Of a stretch of DNA of 64,000 nt, positions 22,992 to 33,854 are shown in pieces; within the stretch, counting starts at the first letter, position 1, and the number at the start of each line of letters is the position of its first letter. A program made the position numbers and the translations under genes. The notes beneath the pieces are model-generated. The model ran no database searches. It was not told the origin of the DNA and was given only the letters and a program-made list of their open reading frames with translations. This stretch comes from Cristatella mucedo (lineage: Eukaryota; Bryozoa; Phylactolaemata; Cristatellidae), in the NCBI GenBank assembly GCA_009760855.2, contig WPIO01000293.1, positions 1-64,000 of the forward strand. Reading direction: 5' to 3'.

Positions 22992-25520
22992 CTGAAAAGC
23001 AAGAGAATACAAACTTATTTAAGCTATTGCAAGAAGCTGTCAATAATCCGACCATAGAAAGACTGCACAAAAGTCAAAGTACAGCCGATTATGTAAACTC
23101 ATAATTTAGCAAGTGTTTAATTGTCATTGCTATTAGGGGGAACTAAGCCTTCTAAAGTAGACTTTGGAATGCTACTGCTATTAGTTAGAAATCAGAGCCA
23201 GGAAGTTTCGCGAAAACTATTGTATTACCATCTGGAGAACCGAAGAAATTCATAACTGGCATCCTGGCCTCTTTGAATTACATAACATGCCAACAAATTG
23301 GGAAAGCACACCTGCTAATTCCAAAGTTCGATCAGCCTTGGTGAGACGTAGATCGCGGAGTTATGAATGCTATTAATGGCCAGTTTTTAACTACAAATGC
23401 TTGGCCGTACAAAAAATTCTCAGAAAAAATCCAATGTTTTTGCAAGAAATCATCATGGCGTGGTGGCATGGCAAATAAAGGCTAGAAATTCAGAGATATT
23501 AGGAAGCCCTAGCATGAGTAAGAGGTTTACATGTCAGCGATTTTGCAGATGCAGTCTAAGAAGCAAGTTTTTCGAATCAGTTGTCGTGCAGCCAGTTCAG
23601 AGGAACGTCTGGCAAAAAAGCACTTTCAAAGTGGCTAGGCTTCATCAAGACTACTAGAAAAAGTGGCTGTTGCTACACCACGGACTGGGAACTATTAAGC
23701 TAAGTTACTCAAAGGCTTGGCTCGAGTCAATTTTCTTTAAAGATCAAAAGATGCACACACACAAGTGCTCACACACGCACGCACACACACAAATACATAT
23801 GTGTGTGTATATGTACATGTACAATGTTTAATTTATTTATATAGCACCATAATAAAACTGATTCCGACTAACCTGAAGTCATGTGCTACCTGATGTGGTG
23901 CCATGGTCGTGAGCTGTGTGTGACAACGGGATGGAGAGGTGCATATACAACTGCTACACTAGCTTTACCATTGCCAATTCTTGCAACCCCACTGTTAGCT
24001 AGAACACAGTTACCAAGGCTCTTCTGAAGATCACTGAATGAAGGCGTATGAAAATAAAGTGTTCCACAGCAAAAGTATTGATTCAAATTAAACTATTATG
24101 TTATGTTTCAAAATATGCATTACTCTTCACTTTAAATAGCAGATTAGCTTCAATTTAGCATCCAAGAGGTTTAATCAGAATAATTAGAATGACAAACTGC
24201 TTGCACATAACAAAAATGGCTTAGTATTATTACACACTGATTACCAAATAAGCCATTACTGGAAGGCAGACCCCAGCTAGCATACCTACAGTGAAACAGT
24301 GAATACACTAATTAAGAACTTGTTCAAGGATCCTCAACGTCGGTGTTCGCCTATTAAGAAGGCTACGATTGATCACGGATTGGCTGTACAAAAAACCTGA
24401 GCACCTTGAAACACCTGCAATGGAAGCCGAAACAAACATACTGAGCCTGGACTGGTACTACGGAGAAAAGGGACACATTTTGTAATAACATTAGTCTTGA
24501 GGTCACAGACGTCATACAGCGACTAAGTTCATCAGGTCTCCCACTTAAGCATTCTCTACAGGAGCTTGCAACAATTAAGTTGACTAGTGTTCGAACGAAT
24601 TGCACAACATGGCTATAACTGAAACTAAGGCCACTGTCAACAAGCAATGAGCCCTCAAAAATAGTAAATGCTATAAGTACCCTGGGAAGATGACTGCATT
24701 AAACTTAATCATTTGCCTACCGTAAGTTCTGCTCCTCCTATAACAGCTAGCTTAAAACTAAGAAGCATCAAGTCAGTCACTGCGGTCAGAAGCCATCTAG
24801 CAATGCCTTATTGGCCTAATATCAGGAGGTACGGCTATGGTAAAGGCTGCTGAATAAGAGCACATTAATGCCAATGCAATCTTAAATCTTTTCGACCAGT
24901 GTCTGACAGTAATCGGCAAAAAACTCCCCGGTATCTGCTTCACGTCTTTACAGCACACCAGAGGCTGCTGGTCAGGCGATGACTATCCGACCGGCTAAAC
25001 ATGTGAAAGCCTCTCAGCACAAGCTGTCATTAGTCAAGCAGCCTCACTCGTGAATCCTCAATAGATACATTTCTACAGACTCCAGCTATTTTCACTAACA
25101 ATCGTTCAGCCCATTTTGAGCAGCCACGGCTAATGACTTACAACCAGGGGAACTCAGTGGTGTTAACTGACATGGTCTGGACCTGAGAGAGCCTGGGCTC
25201 CTGTGAAGACAACTCACGTAATGCAAAACACTGCTGATCAAGAATTGCCGTGCTGCCGGGATGAAGAGTGGTCCAACTTGCACAAGCCATCGCTGGGCAT
25301 TACCTTGAAGGAGTTAGCTGGAAAATTACAGGTAACTAGCAAAGTGAATATGTCACGGCCATGTGACTAAGATTAGTTAGTAGAGGCTCTCACAGATTGG
25401 ATGACTAAACCAATCAGATCAGGGAGCAGTCTTACAGATTGATCCACACTACATTATAAGAAACTAGTACAACCCTCAGGGTAGGGTTTGCATGGAACCC
25501 TTCTCTTATCATCTCTGTAT
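22992..25520. other. Mostly unassigned intron-like DNA
   Basis: Between LRR exons at 22851-22991 and 28398-28615. It holds an imperfect CA/TG tract (23757-23822) and an open minus frame at 24363-24700 (LLVDSGLSFSYSHVVQFVRT...) that I cannot assign to a family. No splice-flanked LRR module was found here. Confidence 0.35.
23757..23822. repeat. CA/TG microsatellite, imperfect
   Basis: An ACACAC-rich run broken by AAGTGCTC and GCACG is followed by ATACATATGTGTGTGTAT, so the tract changes from CA to TG and can fold on itself. Confidence 0.8.
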
Positions 25521-25524
25521 CTGC

Positions 25525-26515
25525 ACTATGCTCACCATTGGCTTTGGATGCATATTTCTTGTTGAATCTGCACAAAATCTACGTGTAATGTGCCTGAGTA
25601 ACCTTTCGGTGAGCCGTGATGGCACACTAGGTAAGGCTGTTGCTTTCACGACCTCGGTCGCGAGGCCGTGGGTTCGATTCATGCGGTGGGCGATCCTTTA
25701 TCGCCACTGCAAGCAGTGGTGATAGCCGTAAAGGCTCTTCCGTCGCTAAACAAAGAGAGGCTGTTTAATCAGCTAGGATTCTTTTTAATTAGACGACTGC
25801 GTCAGCTGCAGATAAGTCTGCATATTTTCAACTTCAAAGCGTGGCTGAAATTCGGGCGTTTGTAGGCAGAAATACCTCACTTAAATTGGTTTCTGCGTTT
25901 TCTGCATTTCTGCAACTCTGCAGCTAGGCATGTGAGTCGTGAGCATCCCAGTTGCCACATCACACCACGTCTTGCCAACCTTCACTGGCTCCTAGTCAAG
26001 CAAGGCATCGATTTCAAGGTTTTTTCACCCACTTTTAGGGCCATTTATTCTTTTGCTCGAGTCTGCTTATCAGATCTGCTCCCCACCAGGCTAAGCATCG
26101 TACCACAGGCTTATCGGAATCCTATTGTTTACCTATACATAATTTAAATCTTCAATATTTTGGAGACCTTGACTTTAGTTCGTATGCTCCCAAATCCCGG
26201 AACTTACGCCAGGCTTGTGTCACATTTCATGACTTGACCACATTTAAAAAGAAGCTTAAAATGTATCTGTCAATCACAGCATTTATTAGGTCCCCTTTAT
26301 TCGTCCTTTATGTGTTTATGTTGCTGACTCTGTGCATGCTGCCATTAACCACACTTGCATGTTGACCTTGTACATGTAACCCCTAACCATGTTTTTCTTG
26401 TTTACTGAGCATGCTACTACTCACCAGTTGGTTGGGCTTCCTTTGCAGGATATTTCAAGTGCCTAGAAGGAGATCTATTTCTCTGAGGTTGGGATATGAA
26501 ATGTATTTTTATCAG
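25525..26515 (+). mobile_element. Family B LINE interrupted by SINE1
   Basis: Family B coding sequence begins with LTIGFGCIFLVESAQNLRVM (25528-25600), stops at the SINE at 25613, and resumes at about 25825 with ACTTCAAAGCGTGGCTGAAA (homologous to NNIAKIRACL). The C-terminal region follows (HPSCHITPRLANLHWLLVKQ, 25945) and the 3' UTR to about 26515. The LINE is older than the SINE inserted in it. Frames are broken. Confidence 0.75.
25613..25788 (+). mobile_element. tRNA-derived SINE1
   Basis: Head GCCGTGATGGCACACTAGGT, variable arm-like ACGACCTCGGTCGCGAGGCC, box B GGTTCGATTC, then the body GATCCTTTATCGCCACTGCA, AGCCGTAAAGGCTCTTC and the end TTTAATCAGCTAGGATT. Inserted in a family B LINE. Pol III promoter elements are inferred from their match to tRNA boxes A and B. 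Confidence 0.85.
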
Positions 26516-26614
26516 TATTATAGAAAGAAGAAGGCTCAGCTCATATCACTGGCTAACTATTGGCAAAGATACTCTTAATATTCAGCCGTGAAGCTGCAAA
26601 AGCATCGACAAGCT

Positions 26615-26862
26615 TGAGACGAATGTTTGACCATGATTCCAAATCGCTTATGTGTGCTGACACTGTGCATGCTGCCACTAACCACATTTGCATGCTGTCC
26701 CTGGGCATGTCACACCTAACCATGTTATTCATGCTGTTTATCGAGCATGATATTACTCACCATTGAATCGCGATTCCCTTTCAGCAAATGTAAAGCGATT
26801 AGAAAGAGGTTGAGTTCTCTGACTGCACTTTCTCAAGTGCATTATTATTATTATTATCATCG
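26615..26862 (+). mobile_element. Family B LINE, 3' UTR only
   Basis: Contains GCTGACACTGTGCATGCTGC, CACCTAACCATGTTATTCAT, TTCAGCAAATGTAAAGCG and the (ATT)n tail. About 250 bp, strongly 5'-truncated. Confidence 0.75.
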
Positions 26863-26971
26863 CTGATAAGAACGTATAGAAATATTTCAGAAAAGTTGTG
26901 ACTAGCCATGCATTCATAGAAATAGGCTATACAAGAATTATTAGTAGGCATCAACAGCATGCAAGACAGAC

Positions 26972-27055
26972 AGCTAGGATAATGGCAAAAATATAATAAA
27001 CCAACAGTCTACTTCTAGGATAATGGCAAAAATATAATATACCGACAATCTACTG
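26972..27055 (+). repeat. Two-copy tandem repeat, ~41 bp unit
   Basis: The unit starting CTAGGATAATGGCAAAAATA occurs twice in a row, with few differences. Confidence 0.75.
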
Positions 27056-27297
27056 ATCAATTTACTATTCTCAGACCATATTAGCTTCCATCCTCTTAAG
27101 CTCTTACAGTGCAGGTTGATATCGCATGCAAATTGGGGATACAGGTATAATCTGAAGAGTTCAGTGTTTTAGCAACTATTAATAAGTAAGTTTTACCACA
27201 GTGTCCGAACACATGAATTAACCATATTTACAACAAACGATACATGGTCATATCGCAGTTTGCTAACTTGGCACACAAATAGCGAGATAAATAAATG

Positions 27298-27440
27298 TAA
27301 ATTTAAATCATTTGTATAGTACCTCAAGAGAACTTAATCTCTAATCAGGCACTTCATATTGGCCTCGGGGCTTGAGCCCACGAACTCAGAGAGACCTTAG
27401 TAGGGGAGAGCACTTTAACTACTGGACCAAATCTGCTCAG
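27298..27440 (-). mobile_element. SINE2: tRNA-like head with family B LINE tail
   Basis: On the minus strand a tRNA-like head (GTGGGCTCAAGCCCC at the box B position, preceded by a stem with GGTCTCTCTGAG) is followed directly by ATGAAGTGCCTGATTAGAGA and TTAAGTTCTCTTGAGGTACT, which match the family B LINE 3' end (AAGTGCCTAGAGAGAGATTG, AGTTCTCTGAGGGCGCTT). A SINE that shares its 3' tail with a LINE is the classic sign of dependence on that LINE's reverse transcriptase. Confidence 0.55.
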
Positions 27441-27536
27441 CAAGACCATGTTCTGCTGTATCCACAGCTTATATTCGGTTCTTACATATTATAATTCATT
27501 TGTATTATATATAATATAAGTATTCGGTTCTTACAT

Positions 27537-27705
27537 AGCCATAATCGCTCACTAGGTAAGACGGTTGCTTTTCACGACCTCGGCCTCGAGGTCGTGGGTT
27601 CGAATCCTGCGGTGAGCGATCCTTTATCGCGGCTGCAAGCGGTGGTGATAGCCGTCAAGGCTCTTCTGTCGCTATACAAAAATGGGCTGTTAAATCAGCT
27701 TGTAT
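27537..27705 (+). mobile_element. tRNA-derived SINE1, perfect box B
   Basis: Head with CTCACTAGGTAAGACGG, ACGACCTCGGCCTCGAGGTC, box B GGTTCGAATCC (perfect match to the eukaryotic B box), then GATCCTTTATCGCGGCTGCA and CTCTTCTGTCGCTATAC, ending near AATCAGCTTG. Confidence 0.85.
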
Positions 27706-28397
27706 TTATTTGTATTTATTTATTAATTTTTCAGCATATAATTCCGTTGTGCCTTCACAACGAAAAGAAGGATTCACTGGAGGCTCCAAATATCCTCCAA
27801 GAATCCTTTGGTCTTCAGAGGATGGTTTTACAGCCAAACAAAAAGGCCAAATTCGACTTGGCAGTTGCATGAAACCTTGGCTACACAACATGGAATGGCC
27901 AGATTCAGTTTCGGCTCATACAAACCTTTAGATTGTGTCTGTGAAATGCTGCTCGAAGTTGGTTGAATCTGGATAGAAGAATTCTCCAAAAAATTAAAGC
28001 AAAGCATGGATGATTCAAGCAATATAGTCAAAACCTGTTATCAAATAGCTAATCTGCAATCAAATGACGATTGCTAACCAGAAAAAATTACTTGTGCATG
28101 AAGCTTATTGGACAGATCACAGAATCACACCTGAAATATTGGCATTGAAGCAGCTCAGAAAATGTAAGATTCATGCTGCTAATTTGAAATCACTCAAGCT
28201 TATTTTTTTCCGAAACGAGCAATAGCAGGTAACTCAGAAACCATCTTGAACTGTGAGGCACCACAGAGGCAGCAGGAACATCTGCTTTTCATTAAGTACA
28301 CGGAAACTGGACAGCATCCGGAGTGGCCAGGTCAGACTGAGAGTACAGGGCTGCAATAGGCATGCAGTTTTATTGAACAGTAGAGCCTGGCACTTAC
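27706..28397. other. Intron-like DNA, no gene recognised
   Basis: Just downstream (minus strand) of the donor of the LRR exon at 28398-28615. The frames at 27594-28031 have no recognisable domain. Confidence 0.4.
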
Positions 28398-28615
28398 TTT
28401 CTGAAGACAGTCAAGGCCCTTTGGCAGTTCTAACAGCCCACAGTGTCGAAGAGTGAGTCGTGTTACATTCACTAACTCCTCTAAATCCTTAGATAAATTA
28501 ATCTTTCTGTTCGAACTTAAATCCAATGACAGAACTAACTCGGCATTCACAAGCACGGCTTTCGGGATTCTTCGAAGTTTCTTATTCGACAGGTCAACCT
28601 TCGCATATGGGTTAT
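28398..28615 (-). CDS. LRR entry exon, left gene copy
   Basis: On the minus strand the acceptor TTTTATAG (AG at 28616-28617) is followed by two bases completing a split codon and 72 codons, and the exon ends at GTAAGT (GT at 28397-28396). The translation begins NPYAKVDLSNKKLRRIPKAV, continues LVNAELVLSLDLSSNRKINL, and ends RHCGLLELPKGLDCLQK: about three LRRs, the first with the LSxxxLxxIP form common at the start of an LRR domain. The exon at 54811-55043 is its homologue with the same phases. The next phase-0 exons downstream are 22851-22991, 5597-5737 and 3724-3864. The preceding exon must end one base into a codon; none was identified between here and 50 kb. Confidence 0.8.
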
Positions 28616-28692
28616 CTATAAAATGAAGTTGAGAAAAAATGTTAGATAGTGCAACAGCCTCATATATGTAAAAACAGAAGAGCCTTCACGGC

Positions 28693-29700
28693 CAAAACTT
28701 GATAAAGCGCCCTCAGGGAACTCAATCTCTCCATAGGCGCTTTACATTTGCTTCAAAGGGAAACACGATTGAATGGTGAGTAATATCATGCTTGATAAAC
28801 AACATGAATAACGTGGTTAGGGGTGGCATGCACAGGGTCAGCATGCAAGTGTGGTGAGTGGCAGCATGCCCAGTGTCAGCACGCCTAAGCACATGAAGGA
28901 TGAATCACAGGGACCCACTAAATACTGTTATAAATACGTGTGTTTTTAAGTTCATTTTAAATGTAGTCAAGTCAGGAGATGTTCTGACACAAGTCGGCAG
29001 GGAGTTCCAGGCTTTGATATTATACAAACTAAATGCACGGTCTTCAAAGGATTTGAGGTTTTGTACGAGGTAGTGGTAACCAGTTGGATTCCGAAAAGCA
29101 GGTGGTACGATGCTTGGCCTACTGGGGTAATAAATCTGAGAGATAGGCTAGAGACAAATAATAAAGGGACCTAAAAGTGGGTGACCACAATTTGTAGTCG
29201 ATCCTTTGCTTGACTGGTAGCCAGTGCAGGTCGGTGAGAACTGGTATTATGTGGCAACTGCAATGCTCACGACAGGCAAGCCTTGCTGCAGAGTTTTGCA
29301 CAGGCTGTAATCACCTGACTGCATATGCCGGTAGGCCAGCAATCAGGGAGTTACAGAAGTCAAGTCGGGATGTCACAAATGCATGGACCAACGTAGACGT
29401 GATATCCCTATCTAAACAAGCCCGAATTTTAGCAATGTTATTTAGCTGAAAGAAGGCAGATTTGACTGTGGAGCTGATGTCGTCGTCAAACGAGAGGTCA
29501 CTTTGGAACATGACACCTAGATTTCGAGCTGATTCAACAGGAGAAATGCTGGCAGAGCCAATTTTGAGGGTCAGCCTTTCAAACGTCTGAATCACACTGG
29601 GTTTGCCAATTACTAGTAAGTTAGTTTTATCGTCGTTTAATTTTAGACAATGTGCTGTGATTCATGTGGTGATGTCATTAATGCATGCAGCCTATCCTGT
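28693..29700 (-). mobile_element. Family B LINE, 1 kb 3' copy
   Basis: A well-preserved minus-strand copy. From 29700 downward: FERLTLKIGSASISPVESAR, NLGVMFQSDLSFDDDISSTV, IAKIRACLDRDITS, a stop after AYAVR (near 29310), QNSAARLACREHCSCHI, and the 3' UTR to 28693. The tail carries no clear ATT run. One stop and later frameshifts make it inactive. Located about 80 bp upstream of the LRR entry exon. Confidence 0.8.
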
Positions 29701-30461
29701 GAAAAATTTGCTGAACTTGGTTTACTGGGTAAGAAATTTGTGTACCAGCTCGAGATGGCCGCTAGACGGTTCATGAAGTTTCAGCCAAAATGGTGCAACA
29801 GCAACTGTTAGCTGATACAGACATTTTAATGAAGGAGGGGATGTTGTAAGTTCCTTATTTAAAAACAATTTACTAGAAGCAAGCTCTTCCTTGATATACA
29901 TGAGGCACAGAATGACGTTATTTCACAATAGACTTTTGGGCTCATTTGATCGAGCATCGCTGCCTTTCTCTTCTAGATTGTCTTCAGATGAAACCGAACT
30001 GAAGATCAGACCAACGATAATAAATGCAAATGGAACATAAAAGCAAATGCACAAATACAAGATGAAGTTATTTAAATTTCCGACTGCAGCATTCCATGAC
30101 TATGAGGCCCAAGACTTAGGAGTCTCGTTGAACTAGAGAGCTCAGGCTACAAACGAAATGGTGGCTATTAACGAGCATAGGCCGTGAAATTTGTGAGATT
30201 ATGTTTAAGGGAAATTGATACCAAATAATAATTATTTAACGAATTTGGAAAAATCAAGCCACAAAATCAGAATTCAATAGTACTGCTATTTGTGGTCACA
30301 CTGGAGTAATATTTACACAATAGTTTAAAACTAATATTAGGTCACTTTTACAGCATCCAGTGGAAGTGAGCTCACTACAAGATCTTAATGACTTGAGAAT
30401 ATAGATGCATTTTCAATATACATAGGGTTGATGTCTGGAAAAATATTATGTCCAGCATTTA
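29701..30461. other. No gene recognised
   Basis: AT-rich DNA between a family B LINE and a possible integrase fragment. The minus strand was inspected for an exon that could precede the 28615 LRR exon, and none was found. Confidence 0.4.
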
Positions 30462-30930
30462 ATGCACTTTAGACCGTACAGAAGAACTATGGTGAATATG
30501 AACTGTTATATGCACTTTGATGTGTGTAAGCGATGTCAGGCCAATCAAAGTGACTCAAAAAAGAAATTCAGAATGACTCATGGTCACCACCAAACAGAAG
30601 CATTTCCACTGAAATTGATTGCCGCTCGTGCAAATGTACACTCCAATATCTATAGTCCCACCATCCATGTCACGCACAAAATCAAAAATCGCAGTTCAGT
30701 CAAAAAAAAACTTTGAAATTTCACGTTCGGTCGGTATATTTGATGAGGCATCAAACGGTAAGGAGGAAACTATCCATGACAGCTATGTCTTGTTGATAGA
30801 TACTGAGTGCTCTCTCGCGTATCATATGCTTTTCTCAACTGCCGAAAATTTGAATTATGACAAGCTTTTCACTTCCTATCTACGGTGCTTAGTCAATGCA
30901 GCTTGCATACGTTGCCTCGGGGGATTTTAA
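30462..30930 (+). pseudogene. Possible Ty3/Gypsy integrase fragment
   Basis: Two overlapping open frames (30462-30716 and 30619-30930) resemble parts of an LTR-retrotransposon integrase. The first has CKRCQANQSDSKKKF, like the CxxCQxxK end of the integrase zinc finger. The second has YVLLIDTECSLAYHMLFSTA followed by LFTSYLRCLVNAACIRCLGG, comparable in spacing to the core region VxIDRxSKxAHFxP...LFxxxVxxLHGxP. Many core residues are altered and a frameshift separates the two parts, so it is a dead remnant if the assignment is right. No LTR was found nearby. Confidence 0.35.
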
Positions 30931-31301
30931 GACTACACGTCCATGCGAAACAAGGTCCAGAACAGCAGCATATTTTAATTTAGTTTAATGATCTGGAAGA
31001 TAGCTTGACTACTTTGTACTGATGAGGTAAGAGTTAGCTAAAGGAGCAACGAGGTTGTTTAGTTTTATGGAACCACAGCCTTTGCTACTTAGAGGCAGAA
31101 GCTAGGTGCCATGTGATCAGCCACTGGCAGACAATTCTGAAGCAATAACGGCTGAGCACATACGAACACATGCTGGCCGTCGTGCCGGGTGAGGTGGGTG
31201 CTTAACCGTGTCATCCTTTTTAGGTTTCTGTGAATCCCGACGAAAAAAGACGAGTGACTAATCAGGAAGTGCCCAAGTGGCCTACCAAAAGCTGGTTTTC
31301 A
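30931..31301. other. No gene recognised
   Basis: Possible continuation of the retrotransposon remnant to the left; no recognisable motif. Confidence 0.35.
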
Positions 31302-32331
31302 CAAGTGATTAAGGCCCATGGAATAGGATATCACTTCTATGCTGACGATACTCAGTGTATTTGTCATTCAAACCGTCGGAATCTGCTGCAGCAACTGGGA
31401 AACTGAATGCTTGCCTCGCCGACAACCGATCCTGGATGCCGGAAAACTTCCTGAAATTAAATGACGATAAAACCGAACTGCTTCTCATAGGACACCCTAA
31501 GCATGTGGCTGGATTAAAAGGCTTTGCTGTTCTAATAGGTGATGCTATTGTGCGACCTTCACCACATGCTCGTAATCTAGGTTTCGTGTTCGACAGCTGC
31601 CTCAATTTCAAAAGCTTCATTCAGAAGACTGCCTCTACAGCTAGCCATCACATCCGATCCCTTTCCAAGATTAGAAGCTGTCTCCCACAGTGGCTTGTAA
31701 AAAATTTAACTAGCTATTTAGTTATGTCTCGGCTTGATTATTGTAATTTCCTTTTGGCTGGGCTACCAAAGAAAGCTATTATGCCACTACAGTGGACTAT
31801 GAATATGGCTGCAAGGCTGGTCTTCAAGTCCCAGCGGTTTGAGCACGTGTCACCTCTGCTGAAAGAGCTAGGATGGTTGCCGGTTGAGCAAAGGATACAG
31901 AGCAAAGTTCTTAAGCTGACCCACAAGGCCCGCCACGGCTTGGCTCCTTCGTATCTAGCTGAACTGCTACATCAGTTTCAGCCTGTTTGCGCCCTCAGGT
32001 CCTGTGTGTACAATAAATTAGCTGTCCCATTCCTCTGCTTAAAGACAGTTGGCAACAGAAGCTTTAGCTCTGCAGGTCCTAGACTGTGGAACTTGCTTCC
32101 ACAATTCTTGTGCAACGACATCTACTCACCAACTGCCGACTATGGCACATCTTTTTCAGCGGTCCTGAGCTGCTACATCTATGCTTATCACTACCTCAAC
32201 TGCTCTCCTAACTCTGCTATGCTTCCCACTTTCTCTTTGTTGCGTGAGACGAAGTCTGTTGGCTACCGAATGCGTCTTTATGACTTTGTGGAGTTACTGA
32301 CGGAGATACATTAGTTTACATTACATTACAA
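31302..32331 (+). mobile_element. Family A LINE with 319-codon open C-terminal RT frame
   Basis: Insertion begins inside the palm just before FYADDTQ (YADD at about 31336-31347). A missing T in the next codon shifts the frame, after which 31355-32314 is open for 319 codons: SESAAATGKLNACLADNRSW, NFLKLNDDKTELLLIGHPKH, ARNLGFVFDSCLNFKSFIQK, LDYCNFLLAGLPKKAIMPLQ, HGLAPSYLAELLHQFQPVCA and on. The 3' end GACGGAGATACATTAG is followed by TTTACATTACATTACA. The fairly intact frame indicates a young insertion; the missing N-terminal half makes it non-autonomous. Confidence 0.9.
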
Positions 32332-32636
32332 CTCCGATTAGTGCTACCAGCCGGCAGGGCTTCACCCCAACTTCAGCTTCTAATGTGGAATTTAGCCATT
32401 TGGATGGAGTGGCAGCGATCTATATGTCAAGCTTGGATGTTGGCATGCTGTCCTTGGAAAACCCCTACATTTTTGAAGCAGTCCCTTCTATTGGCCCTGG
32501 CAGTCGACCAGAACCGCCAGGCACAACGATACAGGAATATCTATGCAGGCAGCAGGTGCGGCAGCCGGCAGCTTCAATGCAGCTGCTGTGGCCTGTGCCC
32601 TGTGTGCCTTGGCAACAATATCTTGCTGTGAATTAA
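32332..32636 (+). other. Unassigned open frame, GC-richer
   Basis: Open in the frame that contains EFSHLDGVAAIYMSSLDVGM, LENPYIFEAVPSIGPGSRPE and EYLCRQQVRQPAASM. The composition is more protein-like than the surroundings, but I do not recognise it. It lies between a family A tail and a SINE2. It could be an exon, part of another transposon, or chance. Confidence 0.25.
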
Positions 32637-32770
32637 GAATAATATAATTCATTTGTATTGCATCTTTTGAGAACCTAATCTCTATTCAGGCGCCCTATGC
32701 TTGTATGTCACGGGTCTCGATCACACTGCCTCAGCCAGATTGGTCTGGGGGAATACTTAAAGGATATGTC
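32637..32770 (-). mobile_element. SINE2, diverged copy
   Basis: The minus strand shows a tRNA-like head (GTGTGATCGAGACCCGTGAC) followed by GGCGCCTGAATAGAGATTAG and GTTCTCAAAAGATGCAATAC, aligning with the tail of 27298-27440 and with the family B LINE 3' end. Confidence 0.45.
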
Positions 32771-32879
32771 TAGCAGTAGCTGAGTTATGTCACCACTAAA
32801 TGGAATTTATCTTTTCCAACAGCATGTTTATTGTATTTGGAAAGAATAATAGAACGGATGGCATGCAATTGTCTCAAAC

Positions 32880-33119
32880 AACAACGATCTTCTAGACTTA
32901 TCAGCTGCCTTTAATACCATTGATCATGATGTGCTACTAAAACGATTGAGAACAACGATTGGTATAGCAGAATGAGCACTGGCATGCTTTAAAGAGTACT
33001 TGTCTGATCGTGTTCAATCTGTGTCGTGTGGGGTCAGGTCTCACCCATGAGACCGCTAACCCGTGGAGTACCTTGAGGGTCCGTTCTCGGCCCCATGCTG
33101 ATCTCCTTTTATACTCTGT
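32880..33119 (+). mobile_element. Family A LINE, palm fragment without 3' end
   Basis: Encodes DLLDLSAAFNTIDHDVLLKR, TTIGIAE and an EYLSDRVQSVSCG-like stretch, then a degraded LEGPFSAPC palm start, ending near 33119. It is truncated at both ends, which is unusual for a LINE insertion and suggests later deletion. Confidence 0.7.
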
Positions 33120-33410
33120 GAAGGAACCCGACTCTTGCAGCCTGTGAGCACTAGGCAGAGACCTCGCAACGGCTCTTTCAGACGTCCTATGCAGCCACAA
33201 GCTCACGAACGGTGGAAGGGCAGACGACAACTCGGCAGTCCTGACCAAATCCTGTACATGGAGGCATCTGTGGGGGCATCAATCTACCACAAGCTGCCGA
33301 CAGCTGTCGGGCAGTTTCGGAATAGACAACGGCCCGACAGTGCGAAAAACAAAGCATGCATGGAATATAAGGACTGCAGAAGGGGTACAACAGAGACGGA
33401 GACGGAGATA
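33120..33410. other. Unassigned GC-rich segment
   Basis: GC-richer than its surroundings with short inverted words (GCTGCCGACAGCTGTCGGGC). No recognised coding domain; open frames occur on both strands. Confidence 0.3.
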
Positions 33411-33543
33411 CATGCTAACATAGGCTACCGTTTGATGTAACCATTGCTGCTCTGCTGATCTTCTAATGACTTGTAAGAGTCAAGGTAAGGTGTAGCTCTG
33501 AGGCTCATCAAATATTACTATATCATCAAATCAACAGATTGAT
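33411..33543 (+). repeat. Short dispersed repeat R2, copy 2
   Basis: Aligns with 8225-8365: TAACATAGGCTACCGTTTGA, CTGAGGCTCATCAA, ATCATCAAATCAACAG. Same orientation. Confidence 0.5.
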
Positions 33544-33854
33544 GTTTGTGTTTTTTACCACACTATAACACAGCCTTGCTCAGTCCACCTGTAGAGCACA
33601 GTCAGGACTTTTATGCTTATTGCCACTGTCGGAACTGTGTGCCGACAGTAGCAATAAGAAAACAAGGGGGAGAGGGCGGAGCTCTTGCAAGTCTATACCG
33701 TGAAAAGAACGGAGCCAAGCACCAATCCGTGACTTAACTCATATTTCAGCCTACCGAAGGGCAGCCTATCTTCCTAAAGAGCTAGTTTAGCATCCCAACG
33801 AGCAGCCAAACAAACTAACTGAGCAGTGGACCTACACAATGGTGCATTAGGGTC

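Noticed and set aside
24363-24700. Minus frame as an additional LRR or receptor exon
   Set aside because: It lacks the LxxLxLxxN spacing and the splice sites seen in the LRR modules; no family recognised.
27537-27620. tRNA gene with a perfect box B
   Set aside because: The tRNA-like head is followed by a conserved SINE body and recurs at several sites; no intact acceptor stem or cloverleaf was found.
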